Shown here: positions 9,907-17,744 of the stretch, in pieces
Position numbering within the stretch: position 1 is the first letter of the stretch
Layout: each line of letters opens with the position of its first letter
NCBI GenBank assembly: GCA_016874135.1
Contig: VGVE01000028.1
Coordinates: 1-34,592 of the forward strand
Direction: 5' to 3'
Length of the DNA: 34,592 nt
From: Gammaproteobacteria bacterium
Lineage (GTDB): Bacteria > Pseudomonadota > Gammaproteobacteria > Pseudomonadales > Azotimanducaceae
Translations under genes and position numbers: made by a program
Notes under the pieces: model-generated
What the model was told of the DNA's origin: nothing
The model's input: the letters and a program-made list of their open reading frames with translations, nothing else
Database searches by the model: none

Positions 9907-11249
9907 CGCAGCACCTCCGCAAGCGCTGCCGCATACGTTTCAATCTGTGCGGCAGTGCGCTTTTCCGTGGCGCAGACCAGCAGATCGTGTTCACGGCCGG
10001 GCATGAATCGAGACAGTGGCAAACCACCAAGAATTCCGCGCGCGAGCAAGGTATCAGCCACGACGTCAGCCGGTCTTGGCAGACGAATGACGGCTTCGTT
10101 GAAGAAAGGCCGGCTACCCACGCGGCTGACGCCGGGTATCGCTGTCAGAGCGGTCAGAAGTTGCCGTGCTCGTTCATGAGATGCCGCAGCGGCGCTGCGC
10201 AAGCCCACCGGGCCGAGCAGACTCATGTGCAGGGTTGCGGCGGTGACGAGCAATCCCTGATTGGTGCAAATGTTCGAAGTCGCTTTGGCGCGTCTGATGT
10301 GCTGCTCGCGTGCCTGCAGCGTCAGGGTGTAGCCGGTGCGTCCTTCAAGATCAACGGTCTTGCCGATGATGCGCCCGGGCATTTGTCGAACGATGCCTTC
10401 CTTGCAGGTCAGGAATCCGAAGCTCGGCCCGCCGGACGCCATGGGAATACCCAGCGGCTGGCCATCACCACAGGCAATGTCGGCACCGTTCCTGCCCCAC
10501 TGACCTGGCGGCTTGAGCAAGGACATCGCGAGCGGATTGACCACAGCGATGGCAAGAAGACCTGCATCGTGTGTCCGATCCACCAGCATGTCGACCGCTT
10601 CGAGACAGCCGAGGAAATTCGGCTGCGGAATGACCACGGCAAACACACCGTCAGTTGATTGCAGTGCGTTTGCGTCGATGGCTCCATCCCGTTCAGGGAG
10701 GGTTTCGAATTCAATGTTCTGGTAGCGCGCCACATTCCACGCGGCGCTGCGCATGAACGGATGCAGCGTGCCGGCAACAAGAACTTTGCGGCCGCCGGCT
10801 TTCTTCGCAGCCCGTGCCGCCATGAGGATTGCCTCACCAAGACCCGAGCCACCGTCATAGACCGACGCGTTGGACACATCCATCGCGAGGAGCCGGGTCA
10901 TCATCGACTGGTATTCGTAGATCAGCTGTAGCGTGCCCTGACTGGCCTCCGCCTGATACGGGGTATAAGCGGTATAGAACTCCCCGCGTCCGACGATGTC
11001 CCACACCGCCGCCGGTATATGGTGGTCATAACAACCGCCACCCACGAAGCAGATGCGCCCGCCATCGCTGTTTGCACGCTGCTGCATCAGTTCCAGAACT
11101 TCCATTTCGGACAGTCCTTCCGGAACTTCAGTCAATCCATGCGAGCGAATGCGCTCTGGTATCTCATCAAAGAGATCATCGATGCTAGCCACACCAATGG
11201 TTGCGAGCATCTCGCGGACATCGCGCTCGGTGTGTGGAATGAAAGGCAT
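9903..11249 (-). CDS. gcvPA: Glycine dehydrogenase (decarboxylating) subunit 1
   Basis: This is the N-terminal half of the split P-protein, which forms the heterotetramer with GcvPB. The protein shows [31 protein letters not shown] and the [15 protein letters not shown] segment typical of GcvPA. I prefer ATG 11249 ([11 protein letters not shown]), giving 448 residues and the classical IPHTE start, with GGAGG 11 bases upstream. A GTG at 11261 would add four residues but sits on top of that GGAGG. The stop overlaps gcvPB by 4 bp; gcvH lies 27 bp upstream. The operon order is gcvT-gcvH-gcvPA-gcvPB. Confidence 0.96.
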   Translation of the reverse strand: MPFIPHTERDVREMLATIGVASIDDLFDEIPERIRSHGLTEVPEGLSEMEVLELMQQRANSDGGRICFVGGGCYDHHIPAAVWDIVGRGEFYTAYTPYQAEASQGTLQLIYEYQSMMTRLLAMDVSNASVYDGGSGLGEAILMAARAAKKAGGRKVLVAGTLHPFMRSAAWNVARYQNIEFETLPERDGAIDANALQSTDGVFAVVIPQPNFLGCLEAVDMLVDRTHDAGLLAIAVVNPLAMSLLKPPGQWGRNGADIACGDGQPLGIPMASGGPSFGFLTCKEGIVRQMPGRIIGKTVDLEGRTGYTLTLQAREQHIRRAKATSNICTNQGLLVTAATLHMSLLGPVGLRSAAAASHERARQLLTALTAIPGVSRVGSRPFFNEAVIRLPRPADVVADTLLARGILGGLPLSRFMPGREHDLLVCATEKRTAAQIETYAAALAEVLR

Positions 11250-11276
11250 GGGCTCAAGCACCTCCCGGTAACGGCA

Positions 11277-11672
11277 TCAATGACTGTCTTGTTCGCAAAC
11301 CGCTGCATAGCCGGCGGCATCGAGTAGCTCAGCGAGATCCGCTGCGGAGTCCGGTTTGAGGCGTAAGAACCAGCCCGCTCCATAACAATCCTGGTTAACA
11401 GTTTCCGGTGCATCATCGAGCACGTTGTTGACGGCGATTACGGTTCCTGCCACCGGGGAATAGATGTCCGATGCCGCCTTGACGCTTTCTACCACGGCAA
11501 TTTCGCCGGTCGCATCAACATGCGTCCCAACCTCCGGGAGTTCGACATAAACCACATCACCGAGCGCGGCCTGCGCATGGTCGGTGATGCCGACAGTCAC
11601 GAGGCCATCCGCTTCGAGCCGCGACCATTCATGGGTTGGCGCGTACTTCAGTTCCGCGGGGACGTTGCTCAT
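11277..11672 (-). CDS. gcvH: Glycine cleavage system H protein
   Basis: GcvH is the small carrier whose lipoylated lysine shuttles the aminomethyl group between the P, T and L proteins. The 131 residues begin [16 protein letters not shown], matching the family start, and the lipoyl-lysine motif is VESVKAASD with Lys65. The C-terminal [15 protein letters not shown] segment is also typical. Start ATG 11672 is preceded by AAGGAG. It lies between gcvT (39 bp upstream) and gcvPA on the minus strand. The lpd (L protein) and lipoylation genes are not in the window. Confidence 0.97.
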   Translation of the reverse strand: MSNVPAELKYAPTHEWSRLEADGLVTVGITDHAQAALGDVVYVELPEVGTHVDATGEIAVVESVKAASDIYSPVAGTVIAVNNVLDDAPETVNQDCYGAGWFLRLKPDSAADLAELLDAAGYAAVCEQDSH

Positions 11673-11711
11673 CTGAAACTCCTTGCTGGACAGATCGGAA
11701 AACCTGTCTGA

Positions 11712-12776
11712 TCACTCGAATACTTTCTTGCCGTGCCGAACGAATGGCGGGCGCACCAGTCTGGCTGGCATCCACTTGCCACGGATTTCGACTTCACAGC
11801 CGCCCTTTGCTGCCCGGGGTACACGCACCAGCGCAATGCTCATCTCCAGCGTGGGCGAAAAAACACCACTGGTCACAACCCCCGTTCCGGCATCGGTTTG
11901 CACCGGAAAATCATGGCGCACCACACCTTTGCCTTCATAGACCATGCCAGTCAGCTTGTGTGTCCAGGATTGTTTCAATCCGATGAGCGCGGTTCGCCCG
12001 ACAAACTCCCTGCCCTCAGGTTCCAGCGCCACCGACCAACCAATGTTGGATTCATACGGATGGTTCGCTTCAGTCATATCCTGACCGTACAGATTGAGCC
12101 CCGCTTCGAGCCGGAGTGTATCGCGCGCCGCAAGGCCACAAGGTTGCACACCGGATTTCAAGAGCTGGGACGCCAGCTCAACCGCTTCCGCGGCAGGCAA
12201 CATCAACTCCACTCCATCTTCGCCGGTGTAACCGGTGCGACCCACCATCCAGGTGCCGTCAATGAGAGCGGAAAAGCCTTTGAGAGAGCGAATCCCCGGT
12301 TTGTTCACCAACTCGGCAACCCGCTCGATCGCCTCAGGCCCTTGCACCGCCAACATGCCGAGGTCCTTGCGCTCGGTCAATTCGGCGCTGCACTGGTGGC
12401 GTTCGAACCAGGCGAGAACCTTGTCCCGTGTTGAGGCGTTGACCACTGCGCGAAAACCCGCCTGTGTTCGATAGACGATCAGATCGTCGATGATGCCGGC
12501 AGTGTCATTCAGCAGCGCACCATAGAGCGCATCTCCATGCGCCTTGAGACGGCCGATGTCATTGGCGACGAGCCGCGACAGGAAGTCATACGCGCTTGCA
12601 CCATTCACCTCGATGATCGTCATGTGGGAAACATCAAACAGTCCGGCACCGGTGCGCACGGCGACGTGTTCGACGATCTGTGATCCGTAGTGAAGAGGCA
12701 TTTCCCAGCCACCGAACGGCACCATGCGGGCGCCTGCGGCGACATGGAAGTCAAACAGCGGTGTTCGGTTCAACAT
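11712..12776 (-). CDS. gcvT: Aminomethyltransferase (glycine cleavage T protein)
   Basis: GcvT releases ammonia from the aminomethyl-lipoyl group and forms 5,10-methylene-THF. The 354 residues start MLNRTPLFDFHVAAGARMVP and contain GGWEMPLHYGSQIVEH, FDVSHM and GYTGEDGVELM, all folate-binding T-protein landmarks, and a C-terminal beta-barrel region ending near KPPFVRHGK-like residues (here VRPPFVRHGKKV). Length compares with E. coli GcvT (364). It follows ubiH by 143 bp on the same strand; that gap carries short tandem repeats and could hold an operon-internal promoter. The position directly after pepP-ubi is the same as in E. coli. Confidence 0.97.
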   Translation of the reverse strand: MLNRTPLFDFHVAAGARMVPFGGWEMPLHYGSQIVEHVAVRTGAGLFDVSHMTIIEVNGASAYDFLSRLVANDIGRLKAHGDALYGALLNDTAGIIDDLIVYRTQAGFRAVVNASTRDKVLAWFERHQCSAELTERKDLGMLAVQGPEAIERVAELVNKPGIRSLKGFSALIDGTWMVGRTGYTGEDGVELMLPAAEAVELASQLLKSGVQPCGLAARDTLRLEAGLNLYGQDMTEANHPYESNIGWSVALEPEGREFVGRTALIGLKQSWTHKLTGMVYEGKGVVRHDFPVQTDAGTGVVTSGVFSPTLEMSIALVRVPRAAKGGCEVEIRGKWMPARLVRPPFVRHGKKVFE

Positions 12777-12919
12777 TCTGGCGGTCCGGAAAGCGCGCGA
12801 TTCTAGCCGACATTATTGCCAAAGGGTGTTGTCATAAGTTGGTGTCAAAAGTTGCCGTCAAAGCGTCGTTCCAGACTTTCACACCGGAGAAGAAACGAAG
12901 AACCCACTGCGAACCACAG
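12777..12919 (-). promoter_or_regulatory. gcvT upstream region with 13-bp tandem repeats
   Basis: This 143-bp gap between ubiH and gcvT holds two adjacent 13-bp units at 12830-12855 (plus-strand reading TGTCATAAGTTGG, TGTCAAAAGTTGC) and a degraded third at 12856-12868. On the minus strand each carries a TTGACA-like element. -10-like TAATGT and TAGAAT lie closer to gcvT but not at ideal spacing. I see no glycine riboswitch fold. A regulator-binding region is plausible but unproven. Confidence 0.4.
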
Positions 12920-14137
12920 TCAGTGCGACGCCACCGCCACGGGACCCAGTCCCAGAGCTTCGCGAAGGAGCTGGTGACGGACAAGCGACTGCCGATTCAC
13001 AAAACGCACACCGGCATTACGCAGCCACACGGGCCCCGGCTGTCTCCAGCCATAGATACCCTGCAAGGTGGACATAAGCGTGACGAGAGCCCGCGATCGC
13101 CAGAGTCGCTTGCGGGCATAGGACTGAAGACCTTGATCCTCGCCAGGATCGGCGCTGGCGCGACAGAGGTCTGCAAGCAACGCGGCATCTTCGAAGCCAA
13201 GGTTGACACCCATACCAGCCAACGGGTGAACAACCCGCGCCGCATCACCGGTGAGTACGACGCGTGGTGCCGGTAGCAGCGGAGCAGAGATTTGTTGCAC
13301 CAAGGGAAACGTGAGGCGTTGATCCACCGCTTTCACGGCACCGAGAACAGAAGCAGTGGCGCGGCTCAGTTCGTCGCAGAAAGCTCCGTGCGCGAGTGCC
13401 TGTCGACGGTGCGCCTGATCAGGAGGCTGTGACCAGACCACCGCAACCAGATCCGGTTCGATCCCGGGCAGCAACGCGACAGGGCCATCTTCGAGAAATC
13501 GCTGATAGGCACATCCTTCGTGAGGCTTTTCAGTCCGCACCACGGTGGCAAGCGCCCACTGACCCGTATCGAACCGCTGCGGCTCTGTCCCGGTTAGACG
13601 TCGTACTGTTGACGCTGCACCATCCGCGGCGATGCACAATCGGGTACGCACAACATCGCCTGTTCCGTGAAGAAGCACCGCCTCCGCAGTGTGTTCAATA
13701 CGCTCGAGACTCGCGTCGAGTTGTACCGTCAGGTTCGGATACTGGCTGAGCTGTCGCCACAGTTCGTCCACCAGCCGATCATTTTCAACGATGGCGCCGA
13801 GGTGCGCGGTACCAGCTTCATCGGCATCAAAATCGAGTACAGCGGTGCCAAGGGCTTCAAAGACATGCATGCGATGTATCAGCGCGCCGCTGATGCGTAT
13901 GTCGAGACCGGCGAGCCAGGCTTCGGAAGCCGGCGACAGCGCGACAGTGCGAATTCCCATTCCCAGCGTGCCGGATTTGAAGGCAGGCGCCTGTTTCTCA
14001 CGGAGCACCACCTGTCGCCCCTGTCGTGCAAGCGCAATCGCCAGTGCCGCGCCCACCATGCCCCCGCCCACTATGCAGAAATCGGAGCAGAGTTCGGAGC
14101 TCGATTCGATTTCAAGCGGTGGCACAACAGTGCTCAT
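12920..14137 (-). CDS. ubiH: UbiH/UbiI/COQ6-family FAD-dependent ubiquinone hydroxylase
   Basis: This 405-residue FAD monooxygenase probably hydroxylates the ubiquinone ring. It has the dinucleotide-binding motif DFCIVGGGMVGAALAIALA near residues 19-37, a central CIAADGAASTVRRL (the DG motif) and the second FAD motif GDAARVVHPLAGMGVNLGFED near 295-315, the signature of the UbiH/UbiF/VisC/COQ6 family. E. coli has two paralogues here, ubiH and ubiI; only one is present, so the symbol is given by position after pepP and the exact ring carbon (C1, C5 or C6) is not known. The start ATG overlaps the pepP stop (ATGA). gcvT lies downstream. Confidence 0.88.
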   Translation of the reverse strand: MSTVVPPLEIESSSELCSDFCIVGGGMVGAALAIALARQGRQVVLREKQAPAFKSGTLGMGIRTVALSPASEAWLAGLDIRISGALIHRMHVFEALGTAVLDFDADEAGTAHLGAIVENDRLVDELWRQLSQYPNLTVQLDASLERIEHTAEAVLLHGTGDVVRTRLCIAADGAASTVRRLTGTEPQRFDTGQWALATVVRTEKPHEGCAYQRFLEDGPVALLPGIEPDLVAVVWSQPPDQAHRRQALAHGAFCDELSRATASVLGAVKAVDQRLTFPLVQQISAPLLPAPRVVLTGDAARVVHPLAGMGVNLGFEDAALLADLCRASADPGEDQGLQSYARKRLWRSRALVTLMSTLQGIYGWRQPGPVWLRNAGVRFVNRQSLVRHQLLREALGLGPVAVASH

Positions 14138-15450
14138 GAGGCCATCAACGCTTCGATTTCATCCACGTCTTTCGGCGCATCAGCCGTCAGCACGTCGGGC
14201 CCACGACGCGTGATGAGCACATCATCTTCGATGCGGATACCGATGCCCTTGAACCGCGCCGGCACATCATTCGCTGCATCGTCGCGAATATAGATGCCAG
14301 GCTCGACGGTGAGTACCATGCCGGGCTCAAGTTCGCGCCACTCGCCACCGAGCCGATAGTCGCCCACATCGTGAACATCAAGTCCCAGCCAGTGTGACGC
14401 CTTGTGTGGGCAGAAGCGCGTATAGGTGCCACTTTCGAGAACGCCGTCAACGCTGCCTTTGAGCAGCTTGAGATCGATCAGGCCTTCGATCATCACTCGT
14501 GTCGCGGCATCGTGCGGGTCGTTGAAGTTCTGACCGGTGACACACGTATTGATGGCGGCGGCTTGCGCGGCAAGCACGATTTCATACACCGCACGCTGTG
14601 CGCCGCGGAACTTTCCGTCCACCGGAAAGGTGCGGGTAAGGTCCGATGCATAGTGGTCGTACTCACAACCGGCATCGATGAGGACCAGTTCGCCTTTGCG
14701 CAGCGTGCCGGAGTTGCTGGTGTAGTGCAGCGTGCAACCATTGTTGCCACCGGCAACGATGGACGGATAGGCCGGAGAGCGCGCGCCGTTGATCATGAAC
14801 TCGTGGAGAAGCTCTGCTTCCAGCGCGAGCTCGGTCATTCCCGGCTGACAGGTCCGCATCGCCCGTTGGTGCGCGCCGATGGTGATCGCTGCCGCCTTGC
14901 GCATCAGTTCGAGCTCTTTGGCGGATTTGAACAGCCTGAGTTCATGCAGCATGTGTCTCAAGGCCACAAACTCACCCGGCGCAATCGCCCCGCCAGACTC
15001 CCGGCCACGAATGGCGCCGACCCACTGCAGGACCCGACGATCAAGATCCGGAAAATCACCCAGCGTCATGTAGATGCGATCTTTTCCTTCGAGTAACCCC
15101 GGCAGGATGTCGCTGAGATCTGAAACCGGAAACGCATCATCCACGCCCAGCACCTGGGATGCGCGATCCGGTCCCAGCCGTTCGCCGTTGTAAGTTTCAT
15201 AACGTGGGTCCCGATCCTCGCAAAACAGGATCGCTTGGCCGTGTGCGCGACCGGGAACGAGTACGAGGATCGCATCCGCCTCGACAAAGCCGGTGAGGTA
15301 GTAGAAATCACTGTCCTGACGAAAGAGGTACTCCACATCCCGGTTGCGGATCTTGTGGGAGCCCGCGGGGATCAATGCCAGCGAACCCGGCATCATCAGC
15401 TCCATGAGGCGTTCCCGGCGTCTGCGGTACTCCGTTGCGGGAATACTCAT
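14134..15450 (-). CDS. pepP: Xaa-Pro aminopeptidase P (M24B)
   Basis: PepP removes N-terminal residues that precede proline. The 438 residues match E. coli PepP (441) and show an N-terminal creatinase-like domain and a C-terminal pita-bread domain with the dimetal ligands in order: DAGCEYDHYASDLTRTFP (two Asp), SHWLGLDVHD (His), VLTVEPGIYI (Glu) and GIRIEDDVLIT (Glu). The start ATG 15450 overlaps the ygfB stop and the stop overlaps the ubiH start, both ATGA, so ygfB-pepP-ubiH is a tightly coupled unit, as in E. coli. Confidence 0.97.
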   Translation of the reverse strand: MSIPATEYRRRRERLMELMMPGSLALIPAGSHKIRNRDVEYLFRQDSDFYYLTGFVEADAILVLVPGRAHGQAILFCEDRDPRYETYNGERLGPDRASQVLGVDDAFPVSDLSDILPGLLEGKDRIYMTLGDFPDLDRRVLQWVGAIRGRESGGAIAPGEFVALRHMLHELRLFKSAKELELMRKAAAITIGAHQRAMRTCQPGMTELALEAELLHEFMINGARSPAYPSIVAGGNNGCTLHYTSNSGTLRKGELVLIDAGCEYDHYASDLTRTFPVDGKFRGAQRAVYEIVLAAQAAAINTCVTGQNFNDPHDAATRVMIEGLIDLKLLKGSVDGVLESGTYTRFCPHKASHWLGLDVHDVGDYRLGGEWRELEPGMVLTVEPGIYIRDDAANDVPARFKGIGIRIEDDVLITRRGPDVLTADAPKDVDEIEALMAS

Positions 15451-16022
15451 TGCGCGTCACTGCCATCGGCATGCAACAGGGTGAGTATGGTGACCTTGAG
15501 ATACTCGACGATCTCCGTGTAGTACCTTTCGAGCTCCTCCGGATCATCAGAGCCGGCTTCAGCACTCGCTATCGCCGACAGGTCCTCGATGATTTCTTCT
15601 TCCGCCTCACCAGGCTCCATCTCTCCCAATGCCGCCAGACCAGCGAGAAATCCCGAACACCAGTCTGAAAGCGCCGCCACCCGGTCTTCGATGGGTTCCT
15701 CGTCATCCGGCAACAGTGGTGCGAAACGGAAGTCGTCGGCAAAAAGCTCATCTGCGGTCAGATGCGCAAAATTCAATAAGGCATCCGCATCCTGTACGGC
15801 TTCGGTACCCACCAGCGCGAGGTAAGCTTCCAGGGGGAAAAACCCATCAGAGTCTTCTTCCACCGAAGAGTCTTCATCTGCGGCGTGATATCCCTCGTCT
15901 GCTCCGATCAGCCGACGCCGGGCCTTGGCACACTGGATTCCGCAGACCGTGCCGTGCAATTCAGCCGGACTCAGATCCATGGTCGTCGCCGATGCGGCGA
16001 GCGCCAGTTCGGACACTTGCAA
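15447..16022 (-). CDS. ygfB: UPF0149 family protein YgfB
   Basis: A small acidic protein of 191 residues in the YgfB/YecA-like UPF0149 family. The typical pattern is visible: ELHGTVCGIQCA near residues 22-33, a central acidic linker, then SDWCSGFLAGLA and EEIIEDLSAIA towards the C-terminus. The molecular function is unsettled; in Pseudomonas aeruginosa YgfB has been linked to repression of alpA and ampDh3 and so to beta-lactam tolerance. It is the first gene of the ygfB-pepP-ubiH-gcv run and diverges from the ZapB-like gene across a 258-bp gap. The family match is clear; the role here is unknown. Confidence 0.92.
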   Translation of the reverse strand: MQVSELALAASATTMDLSPAELHGTVCGIQCAKARRRLIGADEGYHAADEDSSVEEDSDGFFPLEAYLALVGTEAVQDADALLNFAHLTADELFADDFRFAPLLPDDEEPIEDRVAALSDWCSGFLAGLAALGEMEPGEAEEEIIEDLSAIASAEAGSDDPEELERYYTEIVEYLKVTILTLLHADGSDAQ

Positions 16023-16280
16023 CTCCTGAAAGGGAACTCAACACAGAGGCGCGCAGCTTAACAGCCCTGAGCGTGACCGGATCGTGTGTTGTTAGGTGGC
16101 CTACACGGTCAGTCTGACCGGGCAGCACGATCCTGCTGCGGTGAAAAGCACCCGAGGCGCGATTTGAGCGACAACGGCGTGGCCCGCACGATACGCTGAC
16201 GGAATCGCCGTGGCTTCCCATGCACCGGCGTTCTGAGCAAGAATGCAATCGCCTGACCGATCTGCTTCCGGAACCTGAGC
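16023..16280. promoter_or_regulatory. Divergent intergenic region with nested inverted repeats
   Basis: This 258-bp gap separates divergent ygfB and the zapB-like gene. It holds a 13-bp palindrome GGTCAG-T-CTGACC at 16107-16119, enclosed by an 8-bp perfect inverted repeat GGATCGTG (16079-16086) and CACGATCC (16126-16133). Promoters for both genes should lie here, but I could not choose a convincing -35/-10 pair. No ORF in it is credible. Confidence 0.5.
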
Positions 16281-16487
16281 ATGTCGACCTCCTCTTTTGA
16301 ACATCTGGAACAGCGCGTTGACGAGCTGATCGAATTGATGGCTCTGCTCAGCCGCGAAAATCGTGCGCTGAAAGCACAGCAGCTCACATGGTCGACCGAG
16401 CGCGCGAAACTGATCGAGAAGAACGAGCTGGCCAAGTCCCGGGTTGAAGCGATGATTTCCCGGCTGAAGGCGCTCGAGCAGGATTGA
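16281..16487 (+). CDS. Small coiled-coil protein, ZapB-like (TIGR02449 type)
   Basis: A 68-residue, highly charged protein with heptad-like spacing of leucine and isoleucine (HLEQRVDELIELMALLSRE), predicted to form one coiled coil over nearly its whole length. Small proteins of this kind sit directly upstream of zapA in Pseudomonas and related bacteria and are named TIGR02449 or ZapB-like. ZapB in E. coli bridges ZapA at the Z-ring and the chromosome terminus; the same role here is inferred from position and coiled-coil form only. It ends 20 bp before the zapA ATG. Confidence 0.82.
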   Translation: MSTSSFEHLEQRVDELIELMALLSRENRALKAQQLTWSTERAKLIEKNELAKSRVEAMISRLKALEQD

Positions 16488-16507
16488 GTCCACAGGACAA
16501 CACCATC

Positions 16508-16819
16508 ATGGCGGAACTCACAACGGTCACCGTACAGATCCTCGGCAAGCCCTATCAGGTCAGTTGCCCTGAAGAGGAAGTCGAGGCGCTGTCCGCTTCG
16601 GCCCGGTATCTCGACAACACGATGGCAACCATCAAGGGTTCGGGAAAAATCGTCGGCCTTGACCGGATCGCGGTGATGGCCGCACTGAACATCGCCAACG
16701 AACTCCTGACGAGCGAATCCTCCCATCAGGAATCCAACGGCAGCCTGGACGTCCGCATAACGCGCGTGGTGAACCGGCTGGAGGTGGCACTGGCGAAACA
16801 CCGTCAGCCCGAAGCCTGA
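16508..16819 (+). CDS. zapA: Cell division protein ZapA
   Basis: ZapA bundles FtsZ protofilaments at the division site. The 103 residues start MAELTTVTVQILGKPYQVSC and contain the family's LDRIAVMAALNIANEL helix near residues 58-73, followed by a C-terminal coiled coil. I prefer ATG 16508, not the TTG at 16484 that overlaps the preceding stop, because family members begin a few residues before the VxILGxxY strand. AGGAC lies upstream. The order zapA-6S RNA-fau is the same as in E. coli and Pseudomonas. Confidence 0.95.
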   Translation: MAELTTVTVQILGKPYQVSCPEEEVEALSASARYLDNTMATIKGSGKIVGLDRIAVMAALNIANELLTSESSHQESNGSLDVRITRVVNRLEVALAKHRQPEA

Positions 16820-16889
16820 TTCAAGACACCTTCTGATCGTTCGGGATGACAGTTGCCCGGCACTTCACATTCCGCCGGACTAGTTCCGC

Positions 16890-16895
16890 TATACT
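16890..16895 (+). promoter_or_regulatory. -10 element of the 6S RNA promoter
   Basis: TATACT at 16890-16895 lies seven bases before the first base of the 6S RNA closing stem (16902). Possible -35 sequences are TTCACA at 16864 (20-bp spacer) or ACATTC at 16867 (17 bp); neither is strong. Confidence 0.6.
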
Positions 16896-16901
16896 GCTAC
16901 C

Positions 16902-17092
16902 GTTGCCTAGGACGTTCGCCAGTGCGGGAAAGTCCTTGAGCCGTTATATAAACGTCAGGAGTTGTCGACGCGTCTTCCGGTGTGCATGTCCGGCGTGGTT
17001 CACACCCCCGGGAAGCCTTATGGATTCGCCCGCTTCTCCGCCCTGATCCACAACGGTTCAGGGCAACTCGTGCAGCGGCGTCCCGGGTAACC
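16902..17092 (+). ncRNA. ssrS: 6S RNA
   Basis: 6S RNA binds sigma-70 RNA polymerase by imitating an open promoter and damps transcription in stationary phase. The call rests on conserved segments in the right order: GACGTTCGCCAGTGCGGG then AGTCCTTGAGCCG (16911-16943), the central strand GGTTCACACC...GGGAAGCCTTA (about 17000-17021), and GGTTCAGGGCAACTCGTGCAGCGGCG near the 3' end. The ends pair as a closing stem: GTTGCCTAGGAC at 16902-16913 with GTCCCGGGTAAC at 17080-17091, 11 of 12 positions including G-T pairs. Length about 190 nt is typical. It lies between zapA and fau, the conserved location, and probably runs on into fau as a precursor. Exact ends are estimates. Confidence 0.93.
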
Positions 17093-17104
17093 TTGGTTCA
17101 GACC

Positions 17105-17719
17105 ATGGCAAAAGAAAAGATGAACACAGCGGCCAACAAAAACACGCTTCGCCGCCAATTCCGGAACTCGCGCCGAGCACTTTCAACCGCGCAGCAGCAA
17201 GCCAACGCCACCTCGATCAGCCAGCACCTGATTCGCGGTAACCTTCTGCTTCGCTGCAAGCGCATTGGCGTATTCATGGCCGCTGACGGCGAGCCGGATA
17301 CCCTGCCGATCATCGGCAGGCTTTGGGCGATGAACAAGGTGGTTGGTCTGCCAGTTATTCGTGATATTGGCGAGACTCTCGAGTTCTTCTCGTTCGACCC
17401 GGGCATGAACCTCGTGCCTGGCCGGTTTGACATTCCGGTACCCCCCGACGAAGCGACCTATCTGCCGCTGCTTTCCCTGGATCTGCTGCTCGCGCCGCTG
17501 GTTGCGTTCGATGCTCACGGCACCCGATTGGGTATGGGCGGTGGCTACTACGATCGCACCCTCGGACCGCTGCACCGCGCGCTCAGACCAAAACTGATCG
17601 GGCTTGCCCACGAGGTACAGCGCAGCGAAGCGCCGTTGCCCCGCTCCGCGAACGATGTCCCGCTGCACGCGGTCATCACCGAAACGGGTCTGCACACCTT
17701 CAGCCCCGTGCGGGATTGA
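17105..17719 (+). CDS. fau: 5-formyltetrahydrofolate cyclo-ligase
   Basis: Fau (YgfA) converts 5-formyl-THF to 5,10-methenyl-THF with ATP, rescuing folate that glycine cleavage and SHMT side reactions produce. The 204-residue protein begins with the RRQFRNSRRALS segment typical of the family N-terminus and carries the C-terminal signature GTRLGMGGGYYDRTL near residues 139-153. The start is taken as ATG 17105 (MAKEKMNTA); ATG 17120 is an alternative with AAAG just before it. The longer frame back to 16982 would overlap 6S RNA and is rejected. It lies 12 bp after 6S RNA, as in other gammaproteobacteria, and def follows 25 bp downstream. Confidence 0.95.
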   Translation: MAKEKMNTAANKNTLRRQFRNSRRALSTAQQQANATSISQHLIRGNLLLRCKRIGVFMAADGEPDTLPIIGRLWAMNKVVGLPVIRDIGETLEFFSFDPGMNLVPGRFDIPVPPDEATYLPLLSLDLLLAPLVAFDAHGTRLGMGGGYYDRTLGPLHRALRPKLIGLAHEVQRSEAPLPRSANDVPLHAVITETGLHTFSPVRD

Positions 17720-17744
17720 AGCAGGTACCGAAAGGAGACCCCGA

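Noticed and set aside
9034..10179. 381-codon plus-strand ORF across gcvPB/gcvPA
   Set aside because: Lies antisense to both P-protein subunits and resembles no family.
11673..11711. GACAG/CTGTC hairpin between gcvT and gcvH
   Set aside because: Only a 5-bp stem, with no T-run, in a normal intra-operon gap.
12777..12919. Glycine riboswitch upstream of gcvT
   Set aside because: No tandem aptamer-like conserved segments were found and the gap is short; only small tandem repeats are present.
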